Part shown: positions 9,063-17,459 of the stretch, one piece after another
Layout of the letters: each line of letters opens with the position of its first letter
Numbering within the stretch: position 1 is the first letter of the stretch
Assembly (NCBI GenBank): GCA_030657355.1
Contig: CP131056.1
Location: 3,740,501-3,804,500, forward strand
Direction of reading: 5' to 3'
Length of the DNA stretch: 64,000 nucleotides
Origin: Radicibacter daui
GTDB taxonomy: Bacteria > Pseudomonadota > Alphaproteobacteria > Radicibacterales > Radicibacteraceae
Notes under the pieces: model-generated
What the model was told of the DNA's origin: nothing
The model's input: the letters and a program-made list of their open reading frames with translations, nothing else
Databases searched by the model: none
Translations under genes and position numbers: made by a program

Positions 9063-10688
9063 GTGACGGACACTGCCCAACTGACTTCGCTCTTCCCGCT
9101 GGAAAGCGAGATTCCCGCCGAACACCGGCTTGCCGGCGAGATCGACCAGCGCGTAACGCTGGTGAGCGGCGAGTTGAAGAAATGGGAGGGCCCGGTACAG
9201 GCTGTGGTCTCCCCCGTGCATATCCGCACCGCCGACGGCAGCCTCAAGGCGCTGAAGCTCGGCAGCGTGCCGACCGGCGGCATTCCAGAAGCAGAAGAGG
9301 CGCTGGACGCCGCCGTTGCCGCCTATGACAGCGGCCGTGGTGTATGGCCGACCATGACGGTCGCCGAGCGCATTGCCTGCATGCAGACCTTCACCAAGGA
9401 AATGGTGGCCCGCCGCACCGAGATCGTGCGCCTCATCATGTGGGAAATCGCCAAGAGCCTGCCGGATTCGGAAAAGGAATTCGACCGTACCGTCGACTAC
9501 ATCCGCGCCACCATCGACGCGCTGCGCGATCTCGACAACAGCGCCTCGCGCTTCACCATCGTGGAAGGCACCATCGGCCAGATCCGCCGCACGCCGCTTG
9601 GCGTGGTGCTGTGCATGGGCCCCTATAACTATCCGCTCAACGAAACCTTCGCGACGCTGATCCCGGCACTCTTGATGGGCAACACGCTGGTCTTCAAGCC
9701 GCCGCGTTTCGGCTCGCTCTTGTTTTACCCGCTGCTGGAAGCCTTCCGCGCCGCCTTCCCGAAGGGCGTCATCAACACCGTCTACGGCAAGGGTTCGGAA
9801 ATCGTCCCCTACATGCTGGAAAGCGGCAAGGTGAATGCCCTGACGCTGATCGGCTCCAGCAAGGTCGCCGACCATCTCAAGAAGCTGCACCCCAAGACCA
9901 ACCGCCTGCGTGCCATCCTCGGCCTCGATGCCAAGAACGCCGCCATCGTGCTGGCGGATGCCGACATCGAGCTGGCGGTCAAGGAGTGCATCACCGGTTC
10001 GCTGTCCTTCAACGGCCAGCGCTGCACCGCGCTCAAGATGCTGCTGGTGCACAAGTCGGTCGCCGACCAGTTCACCAAGCGCTACGTGGAAGAACTGGCC
10101 AAGCTCAAGATCGGCATGCCGTGGGACAAGGGCGTTGCCATCACCCCGCTGCCCTCGGGCAAGGCGGAATACATGGCCGAGCTGGTGGAGGACGCCAGGT
10201 CCAAGGGCGCGAAGGTCATCAACCCCGATGGCGGCGTGGCGAGCGCCAGCCTCTTCTACCCGGCGGTGCTCTATCCGGTCGCCGAGGGCATGAAGATCTA
10301 TCGCGAGGAGCAGTTCGGCCCGGTGGTCCCCGTCGTCCCGTTCGAGGATGTGGAAACCGCGCTCGAATATGTCATCACCTCCGAGCATGGCCAGCAGGTC
10401 TCGATCTTCTCGTCGAGCCCGGACGATATCGGCCATCTGGTCGACCCGCTGGTCAACCAGGTCTGCCGCGTCAACATCAACTGCCAGTGCCAGCGCGGGC
10501 CGGACGTGTTCCCCTTCACCGGCCGCAAGGATTCGGCGGAAGGTACGCTGTCGGTCAGCGACGCGCTGCGTTCCTTCTCCATCCGCTCGATGATTGCCGC
10601 CAAGCAGACCGATGCCAGCAAGAAGCTGCTGGACGACATCGTGCGCGGCAACAAGTCCAACTTTATCAACACCAACTTCATCTTCTGA
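9063..10688 (+). CDS. NADP-dependent aldehyde dehydrogenase, GapN-like
   Basis: Aldehyde dehydrogenase superfamily enzyme of the non-phosphorylating glyceraldehyde-3-phosphate dehydrogenase (GapN) type. It would oxidise an aldehyde to the acid with NADP+. Visible motifs are RRTPLGVVLCMGPYNYP (cofactor-domain entry), GSSKVADHL, the general-base region LGLDAKNAAIVL, and the catalytic Cys in SFNGQRCTALK. FTGRKDSAEGTLSV lies near the C-terminus. I chose the GTG at 9063 because GGAGGG lies about 8 nt before it, giving 541 residues; an ATG at 9000 is the main alternative. It sits between polyamine genes, so it may instead oxidise an aminobutyraldehyde intermediate; sequence alone favours GapN. Confidence 0.85.
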   Translation: MTDTAQLTSLFPLESEIPAEHRLAGEIDQRVTLVSGELKKWEGPVQAVVSPVHIRTADGSLKALKLGSVPTGGIPEAEEALDAAVAAYDSGRGVWPTMTVAERIACMQTFTKEMVARRTEIVRLIMWEIAKSLPDSEKEFDRTVDYIRATIDALRDLDNSASRFTIVEGTIGQIRRTPLGVVLCMGPYNYPLNETFATLIPALLMGNTLVFKPPRFGSLLFYPLLEAFRAAFPKGVINTVYGKGSEIVPYMLESGKVNALTLIGSSKVADHLKKLHPKTNRLRAILGLDAKNAAIVLADADIELAVKECITGSLSFNGQRCTALKMLLVHKSVADQFTKRYVEELAKLKIGMPWDKGVAITPLPSGKAEYMAELVEDARSKGAKVINPDGGVASASLFYPAVLYPVAEGMKIYREEQFGPVVPVVPFEDVETALEYVITSEHGQQVSIFSSSPDDIGHLVDPLVNQVCRVNINCQCQRGPDVFPFTGRKDSAEGTLSVSDALRSFSIRSMIAAKQTDASKKLLDDIVRGNKSNFINTNFIF

Positions 10689-10709
10689 AGACGGGTTGAT
10701 CGCTCGAAA

Positions 10710-10852
10710 GTGCCTCCCCCACCTTATGTGGGGGAGGTGCCGCGCAGCGGCGGAGGGGGTGTTGCCGGTGCGTCCGGGCAGCGTAAGCGCCTGCTTCACC
10801 GTCCACACCCTCATCCGGCGCTGCGCGCCACCTTCTCCACAAGTGGAGAAGG
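10710..10852. repeat. RIME-like palindromic intergenic mosaic element, copy 1
   Basis: Two related half-elements lie in inverted orientation. The first (10713-10760) contains a hairpin with arms CCTCCCCCAC/GTGGGGGAGG and a GCCGCGCAGCGGC core. The second (10807-10852) contains the related GGCGCTGCGCGCC core and a hairpin CCTTCTCCAC/GTGGAGAAGG. The reverse complement of one half aligns with the other along its whole length. Such elements are typical of rhizobial intergenic regions (RIME type). It fills the gap between two convergent genes and probably also ends their transcripts. Confidence 0.75.
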
Positions 10853-10861
10853 ATATTTTCT

Positions 10862-12238
10862 TCACATCGCGCCGATGCCCCGGGCGGTATCGTCCAGCAC
10901 GTGGCGGATCTTCTCTTCCAGCTCGGCGATGTTGTCATGGCTGAAGGTCAGCGGCGGGGCGAGGATCATGGTGTCGCCTACTGCGCGCATCACCAGATTG
11001 TTGAGGAAGCAGATATCGCGGCACAGCGTGCCGACCTTGCCGTCGCCCGGGTAACGCTCACGCGTCTTTTTGTTCCGGACGATTTCAAGCGCGGCCACCA
11101 GCCCGTCGCTGCGCACCTCGCCGACGATCGGATGATCGGCGAACTGCTGCAGCATGCGGCCGAGCGCCGGGCCGGTATCGTTTCTCACCTGCTCCACCAG
11201 CCCCTCGCGGCGGATGATGTCGAGGTTTTCCAGCGCCACGGCACAGGCCACCGGATGACCGGAATAGGTGTAGCCGTGATAGAACTCGCCGCCCTTTTCC
11301 ATGATCTCGGAAACCACCCGCTCGCCCACCAGCACGGCGGATAGCGGCAGGTAACCCGAGGTGATGCCCTTGGCGACCGTCATCAGGTCCGGCGTAAAGC
11401 CGAAGCGCTGGCTGCCGAACCAGTGGCCGGTGCGGCCAAAGCCGGTGATGACCTCGTCCGCCACCAGCAGCACATCATATTTGCGGCAGATGCGCTCCAC
11501 TTCCGGCCAGTAGGTCTCCGGCGGGATGCGCACGCCGCCCGCACCCATGATCGGCTCGCCGATCACCGCGGCCACCTTGTCCGCGCCCAGCTCCAGAATG
11601 CGCTCCTCAATGGCGCGCGCGGCGCGCAAACCGAACTCCTCCTGGCTTTCCCCCTCCAGCGCCTCGCCATACCAGTAGGGTGGCATGACGTGGGAGAAGC
11701 CCGGCAGGGTAATGCCGATCTGCTTGTGCACAGCGGACATGCCGCCCATCGAGGCCGAGGCGATGGTGGAGCCGTGATAGGCATCCTTGCGCGCGATGAT
11801 GATGTTGCGCTCCGGCTGACCCTTCAGCTTCCAGTAATGGCGCACGAGACGAATGACGGTGTCGTTCGATTCAGAACCGGAAGAGGCATAGAAGACGTTG
11901 CTGATGCCTTTGGGCGCGAGATCCACAAGCTGCTTGGCGAGCTCGACGGGCGGCACCGTCGCCGATTTGAAGAAGCTGTTATAGTAGGGCAGCTCCATCA
12001 TCTGCCGGGCGGCGGCATCCGCCAGCTCCTTGCGGCCGTAACCGACATTGACGCACCAGAGCCCGGCCATGCCGTCGAGGATCTTGTGACCCGCAGCGTC
12101 CCACACATGCACGCCGTCGGCGCGGGTGATGAGGCGCGCACCCTTTTCGCGCAGCGCCTTGTGGTCGGTGAAGGGATGCAGATAGTGCGCATTGTCGAGC
12201 GCCACGAGGGCCTCGGCACCGGGATAAGCCATCTTCAT
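10862..12238 (-). CDS. spuC: Putrescine-pyruvate aminotransferase (class III)
   Basis: PLP-dependent class III aminotransferase of 458 residues that would move the amino group of putrescine (or another omega-amine) to pyruvate, giving 4-aminobutanal. Features: YLHPFTDHKALREKG near the N-terminus and GLWCVNVGYGRKEL, both typical of the SpuC group. SSGSESNDTVIRL and DAYHGST bind phosphate and PLP, DEVITGFGRTG holds the PLP-pyridine Asp, and the Schiff-base Lys is in MTVAKGITSGYLPLSA near residue 285. The surrounding PotFGHI, PuuA-like and PuuB-like genes support putrescine. Related omega-transaminases with the same motifs use other amines, so the exact substrate is inferred. Confidence 0.9.
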   Translation of the reverse strand: MKMAYPGAEALVALDNAHYLHPFTDHKALREKGARLITRADGVHVWDAAGHKILDGMAGLWCVNVGYGRKELADAAARQMMELPYYNSFFKSATVPPVELAKQLVDLAPKGISNVFYASSGSESNDTVIRLVRHYWKLKGQPERNIIIARKDAYHGSTIASASMGGMSAVHKQIGITLPGFSHVMPPYWYGEALEGESQEEFGLRAARAIEERILELGADKVAAVIGEPIMGAGGVRIPPETYWPEVERICRKYDVLLVADEVITGFGRTGHWFGSQRFGFTPDLMTVAKGITSGYLPLSAVLVGERVVSEIMEKGGEFYHGYTYSGHPVACAVALENLDIIRREGLVEQVRNDTGPALGRMLQQFADHPIVGEVRSDGLVAALEIVRNKKTRERYPGDGKVGTLCRDICFLNNLVMRAVGDTMILAPPLTFSHDNIAELEEKIRHVLDDTARGIGAM

Positions 12239-12576
12239 GAAGGTAAAGCTCCGCCTGTTCGGGATTTTTTATCGGGTAGTGCTCAGCCGATCCCGATCAA
12301 AGGCGGGTTGAAGCCGATGCGGGCGCACATCAGCAACAGATCTTCACGCCGGGTTCTGAGACGTGTGTAGCGGTCCATGCCGGAAAGCCTAGCCGAGGAG
12401 ACCGGCCACCAGCAAGCCACCACCGGCGCTCCGGCAGGTGAGGCGATTTTCCAAAGGATTAGCTAACCTTCGGGGGCAGGGAAGAGAGGCCGCTTTTATG
12501 CAAGAATGCCCCCTCACGCCCTCACCGCAGAAAGGGCGCCTGCACGCTGGCAGGAACCGCCCGGAAACGCGACACG
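12239..12576. other. Intergenic region upstream of spuC and of the Cache-like genes
   Basis: This 338-bp region lies between divergent genes, so it should carry the spuC promoter (minus) and the promoter of the first Cache-like gene (plus). The T-rich GGGATTTTTTATC at 12261-12273 and GATTAGCTAACC near 12459 stand out. A related GGTTAGCTATCC occurs upstream of the second Cache-like gene near 13221. A minus-strand frame of 31 codons (12283-12378) is described separately. Confidence 0.45.
12283..12378 (-). CDS. Possible 31-residue leader peptide upstream of spuC
   Basis: A small frame beginning MDRYTRLRTRREDLLL and ending PPLIGIG lies upstream of spuC on the same strand. Its N-terminal half is strongly basic and it contains a Cys. 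I see no clear ribosome-binding site before the ATG, so it may be chance. It is listed because short basic peptides in front of amine-catabolic genes can act as leaders. Function unknown. Confidence 0.25.
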   Translation of the reverse strand: MDRYTRLRTRREDLLLMCARIGFNPPLIGIG

Positions 12577-13182
12577 ATGAGACACCCCCTCCCAACAGTG
12601 CTTCTGGCCTCGGCCCTTGCATCGGCAAGTCTGCCGGCGCTGCATTCCGCCGCCGCAGCACAGCAGAACAAGTATGACACCGTTATCCGTGCCTTTGCCG
12701 AAAACACGGTGCGGCAATGGATTGCCGACCCCCGTATCATCGCTGCCCTGCGCGAACAGAATGCCCATAACCGCCACATCACCCGGATGGCAATCGACAC
12801 GCTGGATGCACAATGGCGCGCCGAACTGACCTCCACCAGCCATCCCCTTATCGATACCGTGCTCGCCAAGCCGGCCTCCCGCCTGCTGCTTGCCGATGAA
12901 AAAACGACCGACGGGCTGGTCACCGAAATCATTCTCATGGATGAACACGGCCTCAATGTCGCGCAAAGCGACGTCACCACCGACTACTGGCAGGGGGACG
13001 AAGCCAAATGGCAGAAGAGCTTCGGTGCCGGCGCCGGGGCGATTTTCATCGACCGGCCGGAGCGCGATGAATCGACCCAGACCTTCCAGTCCCAGCTCAG
13101 CATGACCGTCAGCGATCCGGATACCGGCAGGGCCATCGGCGCCATTACCGTCGGCATCAGCATCGAGAGGATGCAACCCTGA
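12577..13182 (+). CDS. Secreted Cache/PDC-like sensor protein, paralogue 1
   Basis: A 201-residue exported protein with a Sec signal peptide (MRHPLPTVLLASALASAS, cleavage near AAA|AQQ). The mature domain has the look of a PDC/Cache ligand-binding fold: a long N-terminal helix (YDTVIRAFAENTVRQWI), then EIILMDEHGLNVAQSDVTT, DYWQGDEAKWQKSF and a final strand GAITVGISI. There is no membrane anchor or signalling domain, so it would be a free periplasmic ligand-binding unit. Its C-terminal half is nearly identical to the next gene, showing tandem duplication. The fold assignment is by motif, not by search. Confidence 0.75.
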   Translation: MRHPLPTVLLASALASASLPALHSAAAAQQNKYDTVIRAFAENTVRQWIADPRIIAALREQNAHNRHITRMAIDTLDAQWRAELTSTSHPLIDTVLAKPASRLLLADEKTTDGLVTEIILMDEHGLNVAQSDVTTDYWQGDEAKWQKSFGAGAGAIFIDRPERDESTQTFQSQLSMTVSDPDTGRAIGAITVGISIERMQP

Positions 13183-13335
13183 AAATCGATACTACCCAAA
13201 GGAGGTTCTGCATCCCAAAGGGTTAGCTATCCGATCGCCAGCGCGATTATCCCTTCATGTTATGGCAATAACAAAACCACGAGATGCCCTCGCCGGCCGA
13301 GGGCTACCGCCAACGACATATTAGGGAAGCGCCCC

Positions 13336-13935
13336 ATGAAGTCCCCCTGCCCCCGCGCCACTCTTCTGGCTGTTGCCTGCGCCGCAGGCCTCACCCTGCT
13401 GGTCGGCACCCCGGCCATCGCCGACAACGCCTATGAAGCGCCGATGCGCGAGTTTGCGGAAAAGACCGTAAAGCAGTGGGTCAGCGATCCTGCGGTTATC
13501 GAGGCGATCAATGCCCAGAATGCGAAGAACGCCGGCCTGACCCAGGCGGATGTCGATGCGCTCGACAAGAAGTGGCGCGCGGAAGTAACGGCGGCCAGCC
13601 ACCCGATGATCGACGGCGTGCTGGGCACGGCGGTCTCCAAAAAGCTGGCGGATGCCGAGCAGGCGGCCGGCGGGCTGGTCACCGAGATTTTCATTATGGA
13701 TGACAAGGGCCTCAACGTCGCCCAGAGCGAAATCACCTCCGACTACTGGCAGGGTGATGAAGCCAAGTGGCAGAAGACCTACAGCGTCGGGCCCGATGCC
13801 ATCTTCATCGACGATGTCGAGCAGGACGAGTCCACGCAGACCTTCCAGTCGCAGCTCAGCATGACCATCAGCGACCCTGCGACCGGCAAGGCCATCGGTG
13901 CCATCACCGTGGGCATCAATGTCGACAAGCTGTGA
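13336..13935 (+). CDS. Secreted Cache/PDC-like sensor protein, paralogue 2
   Basis: A 199-residue paralogue of the preceding gene. It has a signal peptide (TLLAVACAAGLTLLVGTPAIA) and the same blocks: MREFAEKTVKQWV, EIFIMDDKGLNVAQSE, DYWQGDEAKWQK, ESTQTFQSQLSMT and GAITVGINV. Differences cluster in the middle (about residues 60-110) and in FIDDVEQDE versus FIDRPERDE, as expected if the copies bind different ligands. An AGGGAAG site precedes the ATG. It ends 95 nt before a chemoreceptor gene on the same strand. A periplasmic co-sensor for that receptor is the natural inference; this is not shown by sequence. Confidence 0.78.
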   Translation: MKSPCPRATLLAVACAAGLTLLVGTPAIADNAYEAPMREFAEKTVKQWVSDPAVIEAINAQNAKNAGLTQADVDALDKKWRAEVTAASHPMIDGVLGTAVSKKLADAEQAAGGLVTEIFIMDDKGLNVAQSEITSDYWQGDEAKWQKTYSVGPDAIFIDDVEQDESTQTFQSQLSMTISDPATGKAIGAITVGINVDKL

Positions 13936-14030
13936 GTTTTAGCTGACAGGGCGGGCCATGCTTCGGGCCCGGCCTGCCCTCCAGCCTGGACACAACCCGT
14001 CCCGCTGTTCCCGAGCGACGGAGAACCGAT

Positions 14031-15686
14031 ATGACGACCGCTTCGAAGAGCGGCGCCGCCGCGCCGCGCCTGACCGTTACCCGCAAACTCGCCCTTCTCG
14101 TCACCCTGGCCATCACCCTGTGCCTTGCGGCGACGGTTGCGGTCTCCACCTTCAGCGCCCGCAAGGCGTTGACGGAAGACGGGCGCTCGTCCTTTGTCGA
14201 CCTCGCCACCCTGCTGGCCGGCAACGTCGCCGGCGGGTTGAAGTGGAACAAGGTGGACGCGGTGGAGGGCGCCTATTCCACCATGGTGCAGGCGCCGGGC
14301 TCGCTGGTTGCCAGCCTCATGACCTTCAACAAGGCCGGCGAAAAGGTAACGCAGTATGATGCGCCCAATCTCCCGCATGTCGACCTGTCGCAGGCCGTTT
14401 CCTGGCGCAGCAGCGCGGGGAGCGGGGTCTATGTCCGGCAGGTTGGCGACCACATCATCACGGTCGTACCGGCGGGCGTGGACAAGGATGGCAGCCCGAT
14501 AGGCACGCTTGCCATCGGCTGGAGCCTTTCGCGGGTTGAAAGCAAGGTGACCGACGCTGCTATCGGCCAGGGGCTGACGGCGTTGATCGCCGGCGCCATC
14601 CTCATCCTTGTCCTCATCCTGGCCGCCCGCGCCATGGTCGGCCGCCCGCTGGAACAGCTTTGTTCGGTCATGCGGCACCTTGCCGAAGGCAATCACGACG
14701 TAAGCGTGCCCGCGACCACCAAACGCGATGACATCGGCGCCATGGCCCGCGCGGTTGAGGTCTTCAAGCTCAATGCCGTCGAGATGGAGCGGATGCGCGC
14801 GCAGCAGCAGCAGGCCGCCGAAACCGCAGAGATCGACAAGCGCCGCGCCATGACGGAACTGGCCGACAGTTTCGAGCGGCGCGTTCGCTCCGTGGTCAAT
14901 GGCGTTTCCGCCGCCGCTACCCAGATGCAGAGTGTTGCCCGCTCGATGTCGGACGTCGCCGACCGAACGAGCCAGCAGGCCCAGCGTGCCGATGAAGCCG
15001 CCCAGGGCGCCGCCGGCAATGTCGCCTCCGTCAGCCACGCAACGGACGAACTTGGCTCGTCACGCGACAAGATTACCCAGCATGTCACCCGCTCGGTCGA
15101 GATCGTGCGTACCGCAGCCCGCCAGGCGCTCAGCACCAACGAACAGGTAAGCGGTCTTGTCTCTGCATCCGAGCGTGTGGGCGAGGTGGTGAAGCTCATC
15201 AACGATATTGCCGACCAGACCAATCTGCTGGCCCTCAACGCTACCATCGAGGCGGCGCGTGCCGGTGAAGCCGGCAAGGGTTTTGCGGTGGTGGCGCAGG
15301 AGGTCAAAAGCCTCGCCACCCAGACGGCCCGCGCCACCGAAGAGATCGCCCAGCAGATCGGCAGCATTCAGCAGGCGACCGGCGAGGCCGCCAGCGCCAT
15401 CCGCGAGATTGCCACCACCATCGATGAGGTGCGGCGCCTGTCGGACGCTGTCGGCACGGCGGTGGATGAGCAGGGACGGGTTGCCCACACCATTTCCGGC
15501 AATGCCCGCGCGGCTGCCGGCGGGGCAGACAGCGTTTCCGCTGCCATCGCCGATGTGACGAACGGAGCCCGCCAGACCGGCAAATCCTCGCAGGAAGTGC
15601 TGGGTGCAGCAGCCGAGCTTGCCCGCCAGGCTGAAACCCTGCGCGACGAGGTGGATGCTTTCCTCGGCCAGGTGCGCGGCGCCTGA
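14031..15686 (+). CDS. Methyl-accepting chemotaxis protein
   Basis: A 551-residue transmembrane chemoreceptor. TM1 is near residues 20-42 ([19 protein letters not shown]) and a compact periplasmic domain spans about 43-178. TM2 is near 180-200 ([18 protein letters not shown]), followed by HAMP at about 200-255 ([16 protein letters not shown]). A long coiled-coil signalling domain has the hairpin tip [18 protein letters not shown] and [19 protein letters not shown]. The periplasmic part is too short for a double Cache domain. There is no CheB/CheR pentapeptide at the C-terminus. No che or motility gene is in the window. It is downstream of the two secreted Cache-like genes. Confidence 0.92.
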   Translation: MTTASKSGAAAPRLTVTRKLALLVTLAITLCLAATVAVSTFSARKALTEDGRSSFVDLATLLAGNVAGGLKWNKVDAVEGAYSTMVQAPGSLVASLMTFNKAGEKVTQYDAPNLPHVDLSQAVSWRSSAGSGVYVRQVGDHIITVVPAGVDKDGSPIGTLAIGWSLSRVESKVTDAAIGQGLTALIAGAILILVLILAARAMVGRPLEQLCSVMRHLAEGNHDVSVPATTKRDDIGAMARAVEVFKLNAVEMERMRAQQQQAAETAEIDKRRAMTELADSFERRVRSVVNGVSAAATQMQSVARSMSDVADRTSQQAQRADEAAQGAAGNVASVSHATDELGSSRDKITQHVTRSVEIVRTAARQALSTNEQVSGLVSASERVGEVVKLINDIADQTNLLALNATIEAARAGEAGKGFAVVAQEVKSLATQTARATEEIAQQIGSIQQATGEAASAIREIATTIDEVRRLSDAVGTAVDEQGRVAHTISGNARAAAGGADSVSAAIADVTNGARQTGKSSQEVLGAAAELARQAETLRDEVDAFLGQVRGA

Positions 15687-15716
15687 CCGACCGCTCCTTG
15701 CCTTACCGCCAGAAAG

Positions 15717-15748
15717 AAAAAGCCCGGAGGATGCCCTCCGGGCTTTTT
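15717..15748. terminator. Bidirectional rho-independent terminator
   Basis: A perfect 10-bp stem (15721-15730 with 15735-15744), loop ATGC, is flanked by AAAA on the left and TTTT on the right. It therefore terminates both the chemoreceptor transcript (plus) and the convergent puuA transcript (minus). Confidence 0.93.
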
Positions 15749-15771
15749 CTGTCTTCAGGCACTACGCCCTC

Positions 15772-17118
15772 TCAGACATTGAGCAGCAGGTTCTCCCGCT
15801 CCCAGGCCGAGATCACGGAGTTGTAGAGCCAGTATTCCTCTTCCTTCACCACTTCGACCGCCTCGCAGAAACGCTCGCCGAGGATTTCACGCAGCGGGCG
15901 GGCGCTGTGGAAGCGGGCCAGCGATTCCTGCAGCGTCTGCGGCAGGCGGTGCGCCAGCTTGTAGGCCGACCCGGTGATGGGGTCGGACGGCTCCAGCTTC
16001 TGCTGGATGCCAAGCCAGCCGCAGGCAAGCGTTGCCGCCAGCGCCAGATAGGGGTTTGCGTCGGCGCCCGGGATGCGGTTTTCCACCCGGCGGGCGGCCG
16101 GGCTGCTGTCCGGCACGCGGAAGCTGGTGGTGCGGTTGTCACGGCCCCAATGCACATTGATGGGCGCATCGGCATGCGGCACCAGGCGCTTGTAGGAATT
16201 GACGTTGGGCGCCACCAGCGGCATGGCGGCAGGCATGAATTTCTGCAGGCCGCCGACGAAATATTTCAGGAGGTCGCTGTCCGAGCCATCGGGATTGGCA
16301 AAGACATTGCGGCCGGTCTCGATATCCAGCACCGACTGGTGGATGTGCATGGCGCTGCCAGGCTGATACTGCATCGGCTTGGCCATGAAGGTGGCATAGA
16401 TGTTCTTGCGCAGCGCGGCCTGACGCACCGTGCGCTTGAAGATGAACACCTGGTCGGCAAGGTCGAGCGCCTTGCCGTGGTTGAAGTTGATCTCGATCTG
16501 CCCGGCGCCGGCCTCATGGGTCAGCGTGTCGATATCGAGGCCCTGCGCATCGCAATAGTCGTAGATATCCTCGCAGACCGGGTCGAACTCGTTGACCGCG
16601 TCGATACCATAGGCCTGCCGGCCGCTTTCCTCGCGGCCATTGAGGCCGACGGCGGGACGCAGCGGATAGTCGGGGTCCTTGTTGATGGCAACGAGGAAAA
16701 ATTCCAGCTCCGGTGCCACGATGGGCATCCAGCCTTTTTCCTCATAAAGCTTCAGCACGCGGCGCAGCACGTAACGGGCGGAAATATCCACCGGCGCGCC
16801 ATCATGCTCCACCAGGTCGCATACCACCTGGCAGGTCGGCTCCTTGTACCAGGGCACCATGAACACGGCATTTTCATCGGGTTCCATGACGATATCGCCC
16901 GCAGCCGCGTCGATAATTCCTTCGTCATGCTCGGCAAAGCGCCCGGTAACCATCTGCACGCAGACGGCTTCGGGCAGGCGCAGGCCGCGCCCCTCAAAGG
17001 TCTGGATAAATTTGGTGGCGGGCAAAATCTTGCCGCGCGGAATGCCGGACATATCCGGCACAAGACACTCAACCTCGGTAATACGGTTCTCGCGGATGAA
17101 ATTCTGGAGGCGAGACAT
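15772..17118 (-). CDS. puuA: Gamma-glutamylputrescine synthetase (glutamine synthetase family)
   Basis: ATP-dependent ligase of the glutamine synthetase fold, 448 residues. It is probably PuuA, which joins glutamate to putrescine. Visible are VECLVPDMSGIPRGK near residue 17, the metal-site block EAGAGQIEINFNHG, the ATP/metal segment PGSAMHIHQSVLD, PNVNSYKRLVPHADAP, and SPAARRVENRIPGADANPY. The length and the absence of the adenylylation-site motif separate it from housekeeping GlnA. The ATG at 17116-17118 (MSRLQNFIREN) matches the usual family start. PuuB-like and putrescine uptake genes nearby support the putrescine role; other gamma-glutamyl-amine ligases look alike. Confidence 0.87.
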   Translation of the reverse strand: MSRLQNFIRENRITEVECLVPDMSGIPRGKILPATKFIQTFEGRGLRLPEAVCVQMVTGRFAEHDEGIIDAAAGDIVMEPDENAVFMVPWYKEPTCQVVCDLVEHDGAPVDISARYVLRRVLKLYEEKGWMPIVAPELEFFLVAINKDPDYPLRPAVGLNGREESGRQAYGIDAVNEFDPVCEDIYDYCDAQGLDIDTLTHEAGAGQIEINFNHGKALDLADQVFIFKRTVRQAALRKNIYATFMAKPMQYQPGSAMHIHQSVLDIETGRNVFANPDGSDSDLLKYFVGGLQKFMPAAMPLVAPNVNSYKRLVPHADAPINVHWGRDNRTTSFRVPDSSPAARRVENRIPGADANPYLALAATLACGWLGIQQKLEPSDPITGSAYKLAHRLPQTLQESLARFHSARPLREILGERFCEAVEVVKEEEYWLYNSVISAWERENLLLNV

Positions 17119-17459
17119 GAAACCCTGCTGCGGTTGCCAACGATGCCTCAAGACTACGCTGCCGCCCCCGCGGCGGTCCATCCGTTATCCGGTTTTATGT
17201 CATGCGCGCTTTCGGAAACCGGTATCCGAAAGTGAACCGGCTTCAATTTGCCTAAAAAGTAAGCGCTATGCGTTCGCGCATGGGAGCCATGCGAAGATGT
17301 GTCTTTTATTAAGGCACCTCGGACGGCACATTCGGGTTGTCCCATTTACATGGGCGTTTCCTCCCTAGACTTGGGCCGCGATCTACTGGTCGCGGCCTCT
17401 TTTCTTTTCTGGGGCAGGCTTCCCGAAAACCGAGCTTTTCCGCCAATTTCGGCCGCCCG
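17119..17459. other. Intergenic region with puuA promoter and a candidate sRNA
   Basis: This 341-bp stretch lies between puuA and the citrate-synthase-like gene, both on the minus strand. The left part must hold the puuA promoter. The right part has two hairpins, a pyrimidine-rich linker and a strong plus-strand terminator, although no plus-strand protein gene precedes it; see the sRNA entry. No convincing protein frame is present. Confidence 0.6.
17315..17410 (+). ncRNA. Candidate trans-acting sRNA with anti-Shine-Dalgarno linker
   Basis: Three elements follow in order on the plus strand. Hairpin CCCAT-TTAC-ATGGG spans 17341-17354. A single-stranded linker containing TTTCCTCCC (about 17358-17366) is complementary to ribosome-binding sites. 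A rho-independent terminator follows, with arms GGCCGCGA (17374-17381) and TCGCGGCC (17390-17397) and then TCTTTTCTTTT. A TTTATTAA near 17306 could be a -10 box, putting the 5' end near 17315-17320. This resembles the AbcR (alpha-r15) family that represses ABC-transporter mRNAs in rhizobia. The family call is tentative; the 5' end is a guess. Confidence 0.5.
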
